A DNA stretch of 64,000 nucleotides from Flavobacterium sp. TR2 (lineage in GTDB: Bacteria > Bacteroidota > Bacteroidia > Flavobacteriales > Flavobacteriaceae), in NCBI RefSeq assembly GCF_025252405.1, contig NZ_CP104307.1, positions 682,001 to 746,000 on the forward strand, in the 5' to 3' direction. Under the pieces are notes generated by a model, which saw only the letters and a list, made by a program, of their open reading frames with translations, searched no databases and was not told the origin of the DNA. The translations under genes were made by a program, and so were the position numbers. This document shows, piece after piece, positions 53,288-62,437 of this stretch; positions within the stretch are counted from its first letter, which is position 1, and each line of letters starts with the position of its first letter.

Positions 53288-55645
53288 ATGCGCCCAATCC
53301 AGCTGTACATTTCAAATACTCGGTCAAAAGGATTTTTTTCTAAATCCAAAAAAGGAGCTTCTTGGGTCGCTCTTTTTTGGCAAGAAAAAATATCCTTTTG
53401 TCTCTCGCAGTTTTCCATTTCCATCTGGGGCGTAACAACACTCATTTTCATAATCACATTTTTATTTTCACAAGAAACATTTTCTCAGGAAACCAAAAAA
53501 GACAGCATCAAAAGACCAAAAATCGGTTTGGTTCTAAGCGGCGGCGGAGCAAAAGGTTTTGCCCACATTGGAGTTTTGAAAGTTCTGGAAGAAGCAGGAA
53601 TCAAAATTGATTACATTGGCGGAACCAGTATGGGGTCTGTAATTGGCGGACTTTATGCTTCTGGCTATAACGCCTCGCAAATTGATTCGATTTTCAAAAA
53701 AACAAATTTTGACGAATTAATAAACGATTATATTCCGCGTTCATCCAAAAACTTTTACGGTAAAAAAAATGATGAGCTGTATGCAATCGTTTTACCATTC
53801 AGCAATTTCAGAATAGGCATTCCAGAAGCGCTTTCAAAAGGAATGTACAATTATAATTTACTGAGCAGTCTGACTAGAAACGTACGCCACGTTCGCGACT
53901 TCAATAAACTGCCAACTCCCTTTTTATGCATTGGAACCAATATTGAAACTGGCCAGGAAGTTTTATTAAACAAAGGAAATCTCGTTCAGGCCATGATGGC
54001 AAGTGCGGCCTTTCCTTCCCTTTTTACGCCAGTAGAAATTGACGGAAATCTTCTAGTTGATGGCGGCGTTGTAAACAATTACCCCATACAAGAAGTTCGC
54101 AATCTTGGCGCAGATATTATTATTGGCGTAGATGTTCAGGACGATTTGCTGAAAAGAAAAAACCTGAAAAATGCTACCAGAATTTTGGTTCAGATTACCA
54201 ATCTGCAGTCGATCGAAAAAATGAAAAGCAAAGTAAAAGATACAGATGTTTACATCAAACCAGACATTCGCGACTTTGGTGTTATTTCTTTTGACAGAGG
54301 GGAAGAAATCATCCGAAAAGGAGAAGAAGCCGCTTTTGCTGTTTACGAAAAACTCAAAACATTGACAGACGAAAACAACTTTTATAAAAAGCCAAAATTA
54401 AAAATTGCAACCGATACGCTTCATATTCAAGAAATAAACACCGACAAATTAGAAAATTACACCAAAGAATATATTCGAGGAAAGCTTCGTTTCAAACCTG
54501 GAAGCACCATAAGTTATGACGGGCTTAAGGCTGGCATAAACAACTTAAACGCAACGCAAAACTTTAGCACAATCTCTTATTGCCTTCAGCCAAATGGCGA
54601 TAAAGACGACTTGGATTTAGTTTTAAGAGAAAATCCAACTCAAACTTATCTAAAACTTGGCTTGCATTATGATGGCCTTTACAAAAGTGCCGTTTTATTG
54701 AACCTCACGCACAAAAAAACTTTCTTAAAAAACGATGTCACTTCTTTGGATGTTATTTTAGGAGACAATTTCAGATATGATTTTAACTATTATGTCGAAA
54801 ATGGTTTTAATATCAGTTTTGGCTTCCGTTCCAGATTGAATCAATTTAACCGAAATGTAACTACAAGTTTGAGCGGTGTTCTTAAAGAGACTCCAAATGT
54901 CAATCTTATTAATGTTGACTTTATGGACATCAATAATCAGGCTTATTTTCAGACGATTTTTGTGCAGAAATTTTTAATGGGCGGCGGTTTAGAATACAAA
55001 TATTTAAAAATCAATTCGCCTACGCTTGCCAATGAAGACAATATAATTGAGAAAAGCAGTTATTTTAGCGCCTTTGCCTATTTAAAATACGATTCGCTGG
55101 ACGAAAAATATTACCCAAATTCGGGACTCTATTTTTCTACAGATCTGCAGACGTATATGGCATCGTCAGATTACACCAATAAATTTAAGCCTTTTTCGAT
55201 TGCAAAAGCGGAAGTGTCAATTGTGAGACCGCTATTTCCAAAAGCTACCATAAAATTTGGAACCGATGCTGGGTTTAATATTGGCAGCGACAGCGTTCCG
55301 TTTTTTGATTTTATATTTGGAGGTTATGGCTACAACAAAATAAACAACTTCAATTATTTCTACGGATATGATTTTCTGAGCATTGCCGGCAACAGCTATA
55401 TTAAAACTGATATTAATATTGATTATGAAATCTTCAAGAAAAACCACATCAACATATCGGCTAATTTTGCCAACTTAGGAGATGATATTTTTTCTTCTGT
55501 TGATTGGATTTCTATGCCAAAGTATACAGGATACGCCGTTGGTTATGGCTTAGAAACCATTATTGGCCCTATCGAAGTAAAGCAATCTTGGTCTCCAGAA
55601 ATGTCAAAAAGCTTTACATGGTTTAGTATAGGGTTTCAATTTTAG
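53288..55645 (+). CDS. Patatin-like phospholipase with POTRA/BamA-type barrel
   Basis: 785 residues. The patatin domain (about 75-300) has the oxyanion GGGAKG (85-90), the nucleophile Ser114 in GGTSMGS and the Asp258 in VDGGVVNNYP. A linker/POTRA region then leads to a C-terminal 16-stranded-barrel-type domain ending WFSIGFQF, i.e. a PlpD-like type V secretion protein. The N-terminal 60 residues are unusual: no Met-Lys signal start, low similarity to a signal peptide, but with a hydrophobic stretch VTTLIFIITFLFSQ (about 49-62) before QETKKDS. No better ATG exists in frame. Expected role: outer-membrane lipase. Confidence 0.85.
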   Translation: MRPIQLYISNTRSKGFFSKSKKGASWVALFWQEKISFCLSQFSISIWGVTTLIFIITFLFSQETFSQETKKDSIKRPKIGLVLSGGGAKGFAHIGVLKVLEEAGIKIDYIGGTSMGSVIGGLYASGYNASQIDSIFKKTNFDELINDYIPRSSKNFYGKKNDELYAIVLPFSNFRIGIPEALSKGMYNYNLLSSLTRNVRHVRDFNKLPTPFLCIGTNIETGQEVLLNKGNLVQAMMASAAFPSLFTPVEIDGNLLVDGGVVNNYPIQEVRNLGADIIIGVDVQDDLLKRKNLKNATRILVQITNLQSIEKMKSKVKDTDVYIKPDIRDFGVISFDRGEEIIRKGEEAAFAVYEKLKTLTDENNFYKKPKLKIATDTLHIQEINTDKLENYTKEYIRGKLRFKPGSTISYDGLKAGINNLNATQNFSTISYCLQPNGDKDDLDLVLRENPTQTYLKLGLHYDGLYKSAVLLNLTHKKTFLKNDVTSLDVILGDNFRYDFNYYVENGFNISFGFRSRLNQFNRNVTTSLSGVLKETPNVNLINVDFMDINNQAYFQTIFVQKFLMGGGLEYKYLKINSPTLANEDNIIEKSSYFSAFAYLKYDSLDEKYYPNSGLYFSTDLQTYMASSDYTNKFKPFSIAKAEVSIVRPLFPKATIKFGTDAGFNIGSDSVPFFDFIFGGYGYNKINNFNYFYGYDFLSIAGNSYIKTDINIDYEIFKKNHINISANFANLGDDIFSSVDWISMPKYTGYAVGYGLETIIGPIEVKQSWSPEMSKSFTWFSIGFQF

Positions 55646-55964
55646 TATTATAACCGAGAATACTTCAATAAAATCTGCCTATTTTTTTACATCATAAAAA
55701 TTAAATCAAAAAAAATAAGTTTTTTTATAGTTATAAATAATATAATTTTTATTTTTACTCCGAAAAAATTACGACATTTGTTATAATGAAAACAAATTGG
55801 ACAGGTTTATTAGAGTATCTTCAATTCCTCATCAAGAGAAATCCTGAGTAATGGCTCTATCGAATTGAAATGATCAGTCAATGGCAAAAATTGAACTGGT
55901 TATTTATCTCTGCAATTCAAATTTTCGAATTATCTAATTTACTAATTATCTAATTGAAAAAGCC
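55646..55964. other. Intergenic region upstream of hmgA
   Basis: AT-rich. A 21-codon ORF (55786..55851, starting MKTNWTGLLEYLQ) is present but is not supported by anything else. Short ATTATCTAATT words repeat near 55933-55956. I found no clear promoter for the dioxygenase gene. Confidence 0.35.
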
Positions 55965-57122
55965 ATGCCACTATATCATAAACTTGGGGATTTTCCTCAA
56001 AAGCGACACACCCAATTTGAAAAACCAAATGGAGGTTTTTATTACGAACAATTGTTTGGAACCGAAGGTTTTCACGGACATTCGTCGCTATCCTATCACG
56101 TACACAGACCAACGCAGGTTAAAGAAATTTTAAACTCATATTCGGTTGAACCAAAAATTGCAATCGGAAAAAACATAAAATCACTTCTTTTTAAAGGTTT
56201 TGAATTGAAACCTGAAAATGATTTTCTAGACAGCCGAAAAGCTATGCTAGTCAACAAAGACTGCATTATTGGTTTGGCCGCTCCAAAAGAATCGCTTCGA
56301 AATTATTTCTACAAAAATGCCGATGCAGATGAAATGCTTTTCATTCACAGAGGAAAAGGAAAATTAAGAACCATGTTAGGAAATATTCCGTTTGAATATG
56401 GCGATTATTTAATTATTCCACGCGGCATCATTTATCAGATTGATTTCGAAACAGAAGACAACCGACTATTTTACGTAGAATCGTACTCTCCTTTTTATAC
56501 TCCAAAACGTTATAAAAACCAATCTGGCCAGCATTTAGAGCACTCTCCATTTTGTGAGCGCGATTTTATTCTGCCAAACGAATTGGAAACACATGACGAA
56601 AAAGGCGATTTTTTAATTAAAATCAAAAAAGAAGGAATGATTCACGAAGTGGTTTATGCCACGCATCCGTTTGACGTTGTGGGCTGGGATGGATACAATT
56701 TTCCCTACGGATTTTCTATTCACAATTTTGAACCTATAACTGGGCGTGTTCACCAACCGCCTCCAGTACACCAAACTTTTGAAACAGCAGCTTTTGTTGT
56801 TTGTTCATTCTGCCCTAGACTTTACGATTATCACCCAAAAGCAATTCCGGCACCGTACAATCACAGCAATATAGATTCTGACGAAGTGCTATATTATGTT
56901 GACGGAGACTTTATGAGCCGTAATAATATTGAGCAAGGCCATATCACTTTACATCCAAAAGGAATTCCACACGGACCAGCGCCTGGCGCGATGGAACGCA
57001 GTATTGGCCATAAAGAAACTTTAGAATTAGCCGTTATGGTGGATACTTTCCGTCCGTTAATGGTTACTGAGGAAGCCATGGGACTTGACGATGGCCAGTA
57101 CTACAAATCCTGGACGGAGTAA
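55965..57122 (+). CDS. hmgA: Homogentisate 1,2-dioxygenase
   Basis: Opens the aromatic ring of homogentisate to maleylacetoacetate in tyrosine/phenylalanine catabolism, using Fe(II). 385 residues, the shorter bacterial form. The cupin barrel has HRGKGKLRTMLGNIPFEYGDY, and the metal-site region is in HQPPPVHQTFETAAFVVCSF, YNHSNIDSDEVLYYVDGDFM and HPKGIPHGPAPGAMERS. The second gene of the pathway, 4-HPP dioxygenase, follows 219 bases downstream, across a repeat. Confidence 0.9.
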   Translation: MPLYHKLGDFPQKRHTQFEKPNGGFYYEQLFGTEGFHGHSSLSYHVHRPTQVKEILNSYSVEPKIAIGKNIKSLLFKGFELKPENDFLDSRKAMLVNKDCIIGLAAPKESLRNYFYKNADADEMLFIHRGKGKLRTMLGNIPFEYGDYLIIPRGIIYQIDFETEDNRLFYVESYSPFYTPKRYKNQSGQHLEHSPFCERDFILPNELETHDEKGDFLIKIKKEGMIHEVVYATHPFDVVGWDGYNFPYGFSIHNFEPITGRVHQPPPVHQTFETAAFVVCSFCPRLYDYHPKAIPAPYNHSNIDSDEVLYYVDGDFMSRNNIEQGHITLHPKGIPHGPAPGAMERSIGHKETLELAVMVDTFRPLMVTEEAMGLDDGQYYKSWTE

Positions 57123-57131
57123 CTAATCGAA

Positions 57132-57283
57132 TTTAACCGCAAAGTTCGCAAAGCATTTTTCGCAAAGTTCACAAAGATTTTAATGACGTTTTACTCATAT
57201 GAGTTCGCAAAGCTTTGCGTTCTTAGCGATTTTACAAAATCATTCTCAAAAAAATCTTTGCACACTTTGCGTTAAGAAAAAAT
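57132..57283. repeat. CGCAAAG-type intergenic repeat between hmgA and hppD
   Basis: TTTAACCGCAAAGTTCGCAA at the left and CACTTTGCGTTAAG at the right are partial inverted ends. Several further CGCAAAG/ACAAAG/CTTTGCG words lie in between. Same family as 1836-1915. Confidence 0.7.
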
Positions 57284-57341
57284 AAACACAACACTTCGGT
57301 TTTTCCAATTAAACGGTTGACCGATTAAACAAATAAACATC

Positions 57342-58502
57342 ATGTCAAAAGAAATAAAATCAGTAGAATACGGATTAGAGAAAATATTTGAAGGAGCACA
57401 AGACTTCCTTCCATTATTAGGAACAGATTATGTAGAATTTTATGTAGGTAATGCAAAACAGGCTGCACATTATTACAAATCTGCTTTCGGATACCAGTCA
57501 TTGGCTTATGCCGGATTAGAAACTGGAGTGCGAGACAGAGCATCTTATGTTTTAAAACAAGACAAAATCAGAATTGTTTTAACAACACCTTTAACGGCTG
57601 ATTCTCCAATCAACGAACATTTGAAAAAACATGGTGATGGAGTAAAAGTTGCTGCTCTTTGGGTTGAAGATGCTACAAAATCTTACGAAGAAACCATGAA
57701 ACGCGGCGCTCGCTCTTTTATGGAACCGACGATTGAGGAAGATGAGTTTGGCCAAGTGGTTCGTTCTGGAATTTACACTTATGGAGAAACAGTTCACATT
57801 TTCGTGGAAAGAAAAAACTACAATGGTGTTTTCTTGCCAGGCTACAGAGAATGGAAATCTGACTTTAACCCAGAACCAACCGGATTAAAATACATTGATC
57901 ATATGGTTGGAAATGTGGGTTGGAACGAAATGAACACTTGGGTAAAATTCTATGAAGAAGTTATGGGATTTGTAAACTTCTTATCATTTGACGACAAGCA
58001 AATTACCACAGAATATTCTGCTTTGATGAGTAAAGTAATGTCAAACGGAAACGGAAGAATTAAATTTCCAATCAATGAACCGGCTGAAGGAAAGAAAAAA
58101 TCTCAAATCGAGGAATATTTAGATTTCTATGACGGACCTGGAATTCAGCATATTGCCATTGCTACAGACGATATTATCAAAACAGTATCGCAATTGAGAG
58201 CGCGCGGTGTTGAATTTTTGTCACCTCCTCCTCATACGTATTATGAAGCAATTCCGGAAAGATTGGGTGTTCATATGGATATGATGAAAGAAGATTTGAA
58301 CGAAATAGAAAAATTGGCGATCATGGTAGATGCCGATGAAGATGGGTACTTATTGCAAATTTTTACCAAGCCAGTTCAGGACAGACCTACCCTTTTCTTC
58401 GAAATTATTCAAAGAATGGGTGCAAAAGGGTTTGGCGCAGGTAACTTTAAAGCCCTTTTTGAATCTATCGAAAGAGAGCAAGAATTGAGAGGAACGCTAT
58501 AA
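57342..58502 (+). CDS. hppD: 4-hydroxyphenylpyruvate dioxygenase
   Basis: Converts 4-hydroxyphenylpyruvate to homogentisate, one step before homogentisate dioxygenase. 386 residues. Two VOC-type domains are visible. The Fe(II) ligands are His in YIDHMVGNVG, His in GPGIQHIAIATDD and Glu in RPTLFFEIIQRMG. GFGAGNFKALFESIEREQ is the conserved C-terminal helix gating the site. The gene follows hmgA on the same strand. Confidence 0.94.
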   Translation: MSKEIKSVEYGLEKIFEGAQDFLPLLGTDYVEFYVGNAKQAAHYYKSAFGYQSLAYAGLETGVRDRASYVLKQDKIRIVLTTPLTADSPINEHLKKHGDGVKVAALWVEDATKSYEETMKRGARSFMEPTIEEDEFGQVVRSGIYTYGETVHIFVERKNYNGVFLPGYREWKSDFNPEPTGLKYIDHMVGNVGWNEMNTWVKFYEEVMGFVNFLSFDDKQITTEYSALMSKVMSNGNGRIKFPINEPAEGKKKSQIEEYLDFYDGPGIQHIAIATDDIIKTVSQLRARGVEFLSPPPHTYYEAIPERLGVHMDMMKEDLNEIEKLAIMVDADEDGYLLQIFTKPVQDRPTLFFEIIQRMGAKGFGAGNFKALFESIEREQELRGTL

Positions 58503-58590
58503 AACGTTAATTTTCATATAGAAAACCGTATAATTCTCCAAAAAACAATGCTTTTTTTGCAAATGTTATGTTAAACTTGACTTTTGCTAT

Positions 58591-58619
58591 TTGATTTTTG
58601 AACTTTCTATCTATCTTTG
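58591..58619 (+). promoter_or_regulatory. Bacteroidota promoter for the candidate small RNA
   Basis: TTG (58591-58593), an 18-bp spacer and TATCTTTG (58612-58619). It is a full match to the -33/-7 consensus. No ORF begins in the next 170 bases. Confidence 0.78.
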
Positions 58620-58624
58620 CACTC

Positions 58625-58735
58625 GCAAATCAGGAAGGGGTGGTTTCCTTCCGAATTGATATAAATTTCATAATTTATAGTTTTTTGGTTAGTTAATAGC
58701 ATAAAAACTCAGTCATCTTTGACTGAGTTTTTTTG
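58625..58735 (+). ncRNA. Candidate small RNA with its own promoter and terminator
   Basis: A transcript of about 110 nt is predicted from the promoter at 58591-58619. It has hairpin 1 (GGAAGG at 58633-58638 with CCTTCC at 58647-58652, closed further by ATCA/TGAT), hairpin 2 (ATAAATT / AATTTAT at 58661-58678) and a terminator AAAACTCAGTC / GACTGAGTTTT (58704-58731) with a T tract. No ORF is inside. The next gene has its own promoter after the terminator, so this is not simply a leader. It does not look like SRP RNA (no GGAA/GCAG apex), nor like 6S by length. It may match a known Bacteroidota family such as Flavo-1, which I cannot verify. Confidence 0.58.
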
Positions 58736-58749
58736 TTTTGATACATTTG
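58719..58749 (+). promoter_or_regulatory. Promoter for the DUF3108-kynA genes
   Basis: TTG (58719-58721) in the loop end of the preceding terminator, a 20-bp spacer, then TACATTTG (58742-58749). It would start transcription near 58757, giving a leader of about 44 bases before the ATG at 58801. Confidence 0.65.
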
Positions 58750-58800
58750 GAATAGAATTTGCATTTATCTACCTTTATAATAAAACGTAAAGAATGTACT

Positions 58801-59571
58801 ATGAAAAAGCTCATCCTCACTATATTAGCACTAACAATATTATCTTTCGCGCCTGAAAAAGAAGACGCTTTCGATACTGGAGAATATTTTAAATTTAGAA
58901 TACATTACGGAATTGTAAATGCTGGATACGCAACCCTTGAAGTCAAAGATGCGACCATCAACAACAAAAAGGTATTTCACTCTGTTGGAAAAGGTTACAC
59001 AACCGGAATGTCCAAATTTTTCTTTAAAGTAGAAGACTTATATGAAAGCTATTTTGATAAAGAAACTGGAAAACCATACCGCTATGTCAGAAAAATCGAT
59101 GAAGGCGGCTACACCAAAAATCAAGAAGGTTTTTTTAATCAAACCGAAAATAGAGTTCTGGTAAAAGACTACAAGCGCAAAACAGAAAAAACGATTATCG
59201 TAACAGAAGATGTGCAAGATATTGTATCTGCCTTTTACTTTTTGAGAAACCATCCAAACATTGACAAACTTAAATCGGGCGAGGCCATCACAATTGATAT
59301 GTTTTTTGATGAGGAAATCACAAAATTTAAGTTAAAATATGTAGGTCGTCAAGATATTACGACTAAATTTGGGACGGTTTCTACAATGGTCTTCAAACCA
59401 TTGGTACAAACAGGACGAGTGTTTAAAGAAAAAGAAAGCTTAACACTCTGGATAACAGACGACGTAAACAAAGTTCCAATTAGAATTAAAGCAGATTTGG
59501 CCGTAGGATCTCTTAAAGCCGATCTCGATGAATATAAAGGATTAAAAAGTCCACTTAAAGCAAAAAAATAA
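58801..59571 (+). CDS. DUF3108 domain secreted protein
   Basis: 256 residues from the ATG at 58801. A TTG at 58759 would fall inside the expected leader. A signal peptide (MKKLILTILALTILSFA) is followed by an all-beta domain: FDTGEYFKFRIHYGIVNAGYATLEV at the start, with the family SPF-type pattern later (VSAFYFLRNHPNID and FGTVSTMVFKPLVQTGRVF). The function of DUF3108 is unknown. The stop overlaps the start of the tryptophan dioxygenase gene (TAATG), so the two are translationally coupled. Confidence 0.82.
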   Translation: MKKLILTILALTILSFAPEKEDAFDTGEYFKFRIHYGIVNAGYATLEVKDATINNKKVFHSVGKGYTTGMSKFFFKVEDLYESYFDKETGKPYRYVRKIDEGGYTKNQEGFFNQTENRVLVKDYKRKTEKTIIVTEDVQDIVSAFYFLRNHPNIDKLKSGEAITIDMFFDEEITKFKLKYVGRQDITTKFGTVSTMVFKPLVQTGRVFKEKESLTLWITDDVNKVPIRIKADLAVGSLKADLDEYKGLKSPLKAKK

Positions 59572-60512
59572 TGAACCCTACAGATCATTCTGAAGCAATT
59601 TTAAAAGAAATTGACCTAAAATTTCAAGCCATAAATCAAAAAACTGATGTTCAATTAGAAGGATTGCTTTGGGCCAAACCTATTACCTACTGGGATTATA
59701 TTCAGACTGATGCACTTTTAAATTTACAGATACAACGCACCACTCTTCCTGACGAAATGGTTTTTATCATGTATCATCAGGTAAACGAATTGATCTTTAA
59801 AATGATTTTGTGGGAAATTGACCAGATTGCCGAAACGGAAAACATTCAGGTCGATTTTTTCAGCGAAAGATTATCAAGAATCACAAGGTATTTTGATATG
59901 CTTACCAATTCGTTCAGCATTATGGAAAACGGAATGGAAGTAGACCAATATATGAAGTTCAGAAACACTCTTACACCTGCAAGCGGATTCCAGAGTGCAC
60001 AATATAGAATGATCGAATTTGCTTCTACTGATGTCATCAATTTGACAGACCGCAGATACAAAGCAAACTTTGATGAAAATACCGATTTGGAAACCAGTTT
60101 TGAACACCTTTATTGGCAAGCTGCCGGAAAAGATTATCACACTGGCGAAAAATCATATTTGCTGAATGAATTTGAGAAAAAATACAAAGAGCAATTTTTA
60201 AGACAAATGGCTTCGTTTAAGACAAAAAACATTTGGCAAAAATTTACTCAATTACCAGTTGAAGACCAGCAAAATACAGAACTGATTGCGGCAATGCGCC
60301 ATTACGACAAAACTGTAAATATCACTTGGGTAATGCAGCACCTTAATACTGCCAGAAAATATATTTTGGAAAGCGGAAAAGGCAATGGCGAAGCAACCGG
60401 AGGAAGCGACTGGCAAAAATATATGCACCCAAAATACCAAAGACGCATCTTTTTTCCTAAATTGTGGACCGAAGAAGAATTGTCCAATTGGGGAAATGAA
60501 ACCGAAGTTTAA
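59571..60512 (+). CDS. kynA: Tryptophan 2,3-dioxygenase
   Basis: A heme dioxygenase that opens the indole ring to N-formylkynurenine. 313 residues. Recognisable blocks are YWDYIQTDALLNLQ, FIMYHQVNELIFKMILWEID, TPASGFQSAQYRMIEF and a C-terminal MQHLNTARKYILESGKG with the heme-ligand His. It is slightly longer than the bacterial enzymes characterised in other phyla. No other kynurenine genes lie in the window. Its ATG overlaps the upstream stop. Confidence 0.92.
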   Translation: MNPTDHSEAILKEIDLKFQAINQKTDVQLEGLLWAKPITYWDYIQTDALLNLQIQRTTLPDEMVFIMYHQVNELIFKMILWEIDQIAETENIQVDFFSERLSRITRYFDMLTNSFSIMENGMEVDQYMKFRNTLTPASGFQSAQYRMIEFASTDVINLTDRRYKANFDENTDLETSFEHLYWQAAGKDYHTGEKSYLLNEFEKKYKEQFLRQMASFKTKNIWQKFTQLPVEDQQNTELIAAMRHYDKTVNITWVMQHLNTARKYILESGKGNGEATGGSDWQKYMHPKYQRRIFFPKLWTEEELSNWGNETEV

Positions 60513-60537
60513 TTTCACCACAAAAAATTTATAAAGT

Positions 60538-61758
60538 TTGAAAAAAGCAGTCGTAATTTTAATTGTCTTGTTTTCTATTTTTTCATGTAAAAAAGAAGAA
60601 GAAAAAGTAGAAGCAAAAATTACTAAACCAACAACCAAAAAAATAGAATTCGGTTTTAATTACGCAGACTTTAATGTTGTTAATGACACTATTTCAAAAG
60701 GAGATTCTTTTGGCTCAATCATGCAAAGCCAAAATATTGGAGACAAAAAAGTAAATGAAATTGTTGAACAGGTAAAAGATTCTTTCAATGTGAGAAACAT
60801 TCGTTACGGAAAACCTTTTACTTTGCTTCGCGCCAAAAACAAAACCAACAATCTTCAGGTTTTTATTTATCAGCCAGATGCTTTAAGTTATTATGTGATA
60901 GATCTGAGAGACAGCATTGCCAAAGCATACAAAAAAATAAAACCTGTCACTTTAAAACGAAAAATTATTGGAGGCGTTTTAAAAAGCTCATTATCTGAAA
61001 CTTTAGGAAACGAAAGTGTCGAAACCGCTTTGGCAAGCAGAATTACAAAAGTCTTTTCTTGGTCTATTGACTTCTTCAAATTAAAAAAAGGTGATCGTTA
61101 CGGGTTAATTTTCACAGAACGATTTATTAACGGAAAAACGTATGACGGAGTTGAAGATCTCGAAGCCGCATTTTTTGAATATAAAGGAAAAATAATTTAT
61201 GCTTTTCCTTTTGAAAGAGACACGACTTCTGGGAAAATCGAATATTATGACGACCAAGGGAAAACACTTAAAAATTTCTTCCTCAAAACTCCGATCAAAT
61301 TCAGCCGAATCACTTCAAGATTCACCATGAATAGATTTCATCCCGTGCAGCACACTTGGAAAGCGCATAAAGGAACCGATTATGCGGCTCCAACCGGAAC
61401 ACCAATTTCAACGACGGCATCAGGAGTTGTGGAAACTACTGGATATACAGCAGGTAACGGAAACTTTGTAAAAGTAAAACACAACGGAACCTACTCTACT
61501 CAATATTTGCATATGTCTAAAATCTTGGTTCGTCGCGGACAGCGCGTTACACAAGGTCAGACCATTGGTTTGGTTGGAAGCACAGGCTTAGCTTCTGGTC
61601 CTCACGTTTGCTATCGTTTCTGGAAAAATGGCGTACAAGTAGATGCACTTCGATTGAATCTTCCAACAGGAGAATCTCTAACAGGAAATGACAGAACTCG
61701 TTTTATGACACAGATCGAACCTCTGAAAAGAGAATTGGACAGTATTGGCAATTTGTAA
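60538..61758 (+). CDS. M23 family peptidase lipoprotein with His-x-Cys motif
   Basis: 406 residues, starting at TTG. A lipobox (FSIFSCKKEE, Cys at about 17) anchors it outside the membrane. An N-terminal Opa-like domain (SKGDSFGSIMQSQNIG, typical of MepM relatives) is at about 55-235. The LytM domain has AHKGTDYAAPTG (His277, Asp281) and GLASGPHVCYRF (His356, with Cys358 where LytM enzymes have His). It is probably a peptidoglycan endopeptidase; the Cys replacement may affect zinc binding. It directly follows kynA with a 25-base gap but has no clear relation. Confidence 0.88.
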   Translation: MKKAVVILIVLFSIFSCKKEEEKVEAKITKPTTKKIEFGFNYADFNVVNDTISKGDSFGSIMQSQNIGDKKVNEIVEQVKDSFNVRNIRYGKPFTLLRAKNKTNNLQVFIYQPDALSYYVIDLRDSIAKAYKKIKPVTLKRKIIGGVLKSSLSETLGNESVETALASRITKVFSWSIDFFKLKKGDRYGLIFTERFINGKTYDGVEDLEAAFFEYKGKIIYAFPFERDTTSGKIEYYDDQGKTLKNFFLKTPIKFSRITSRFTMNRFHPVQHTWKAHKGTDYAAPTGTPISTTASGVVETTGYTAGNGNFVKVKHNGTYSTQYLHMSKILVRRGQRVTQGQTIGLVGSTGLASGPHVCYRFWKNGVQVDALRLNLPTGESLTGNDRTRFMTQIEPLKRELDSIGNL

Positions 61759-61813
61759 GAATAAAACCTTATTTTAGCAAAAAAAAAAAAACAAAGCCAA
61801 CAATCAGGTCTAT

Positions 61814-62428
61814 ATGAAATTTAAAAACTTATTTCTGCTTCTTACTTTAGCAGTAAATTTTTCTTTTGCCCAAAACAACACTATAGTCACTCGTGATTAC
61901 GGAAGTTCTAATAAAGACATTCAAGCTCTTATTGAATTTGAAAAAATTTATATGGAGCAGCTCAATTTTGAAGGCGAAAACCTCAAAGGAAAAGTATACA
62001 CCATAAATCTACAGGAATTCATAGACGGGAAACTAGCAAACAAATCTAAACTTTTTGACGGGTTTGGAGAAAAAAGCGATCATTTTACAATAAAATCAAC
62101 AAAAGAATCAGTACGTTTTTTATTTAAACTGGCAGATGGAAAGTTAAAAACATACATAATTTGCCGAGAAGCCAAAAGTAAAAAATCTTATTTTGACTTA
62201 AAAGATGATTCCGAAAATTACGTGATGAAAGATTTTTTCGGAAAAGAAACAGAATTGAACATAAATGCCAATCAAGAAACACCTATTCTTGCAATTATAA
62301 CTCCAACAAGGTACGCCGACGGCTTCAGTTCTTATTGTGACGTTGTACAATCAGATGTTAAACCGGAAAATCTTGGAACACATTTTAATATTCCGCATTA
62401 CTTTTTAGTAACAATTCAGTTCAAATAA
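61814..62428 (+). CDS. Secreted protein of unknown function, 204 residues
   Basis: A signal peptide (MKFKNLFLLLTLAVNFSFA) is predicted to be cut before QNN. The mature part is alpha/beta with regular charged and aromatic positions (EKIYMEQLNFEGENLKGKVY, SVRFLFKLADGKLKTYII in pieces). I do not recognise a family. The next gene starts 9 bases downstream, so they are probably an operon of two. The upstream gap includes a run of A residues. Confidence 0.65.
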   Translation: MKFKNLFLLLTLAVNFSFAQNNTIVTRDYGSSNKDIQALIEFEKIYMEQLNFEGENLKGKVYTINLQEFIDGKLANKSKLFDGFGEKSDHFTIKSTKESVRFLFKLADGKLKTYIICREAKSKKSYFDLKDDSENYVMKDFFGKETELNINANQETPILAIITPTRYADGFSSYCDVVQSDVKPENLGTHFNIPHYFLVTIQFK

Positions 62429-62437
62429 GAAGCAATC

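Noticed and set aside
55786..55851. 21-codon ORF (MKTNWTGLLEYLQ...) upstream of hmgA
   Set aside because: No clear promoter, no terminator and no similarity known to me. It could be chance in AT-rich DNA.
58625..58735. Signal recognition particle RNA or 6S RNA identity for the small transcript
   Set aside because: The apex lacks the GGAA/GCAG signature of SRP RNA, and the length of about 110 nt is too short for 6S.
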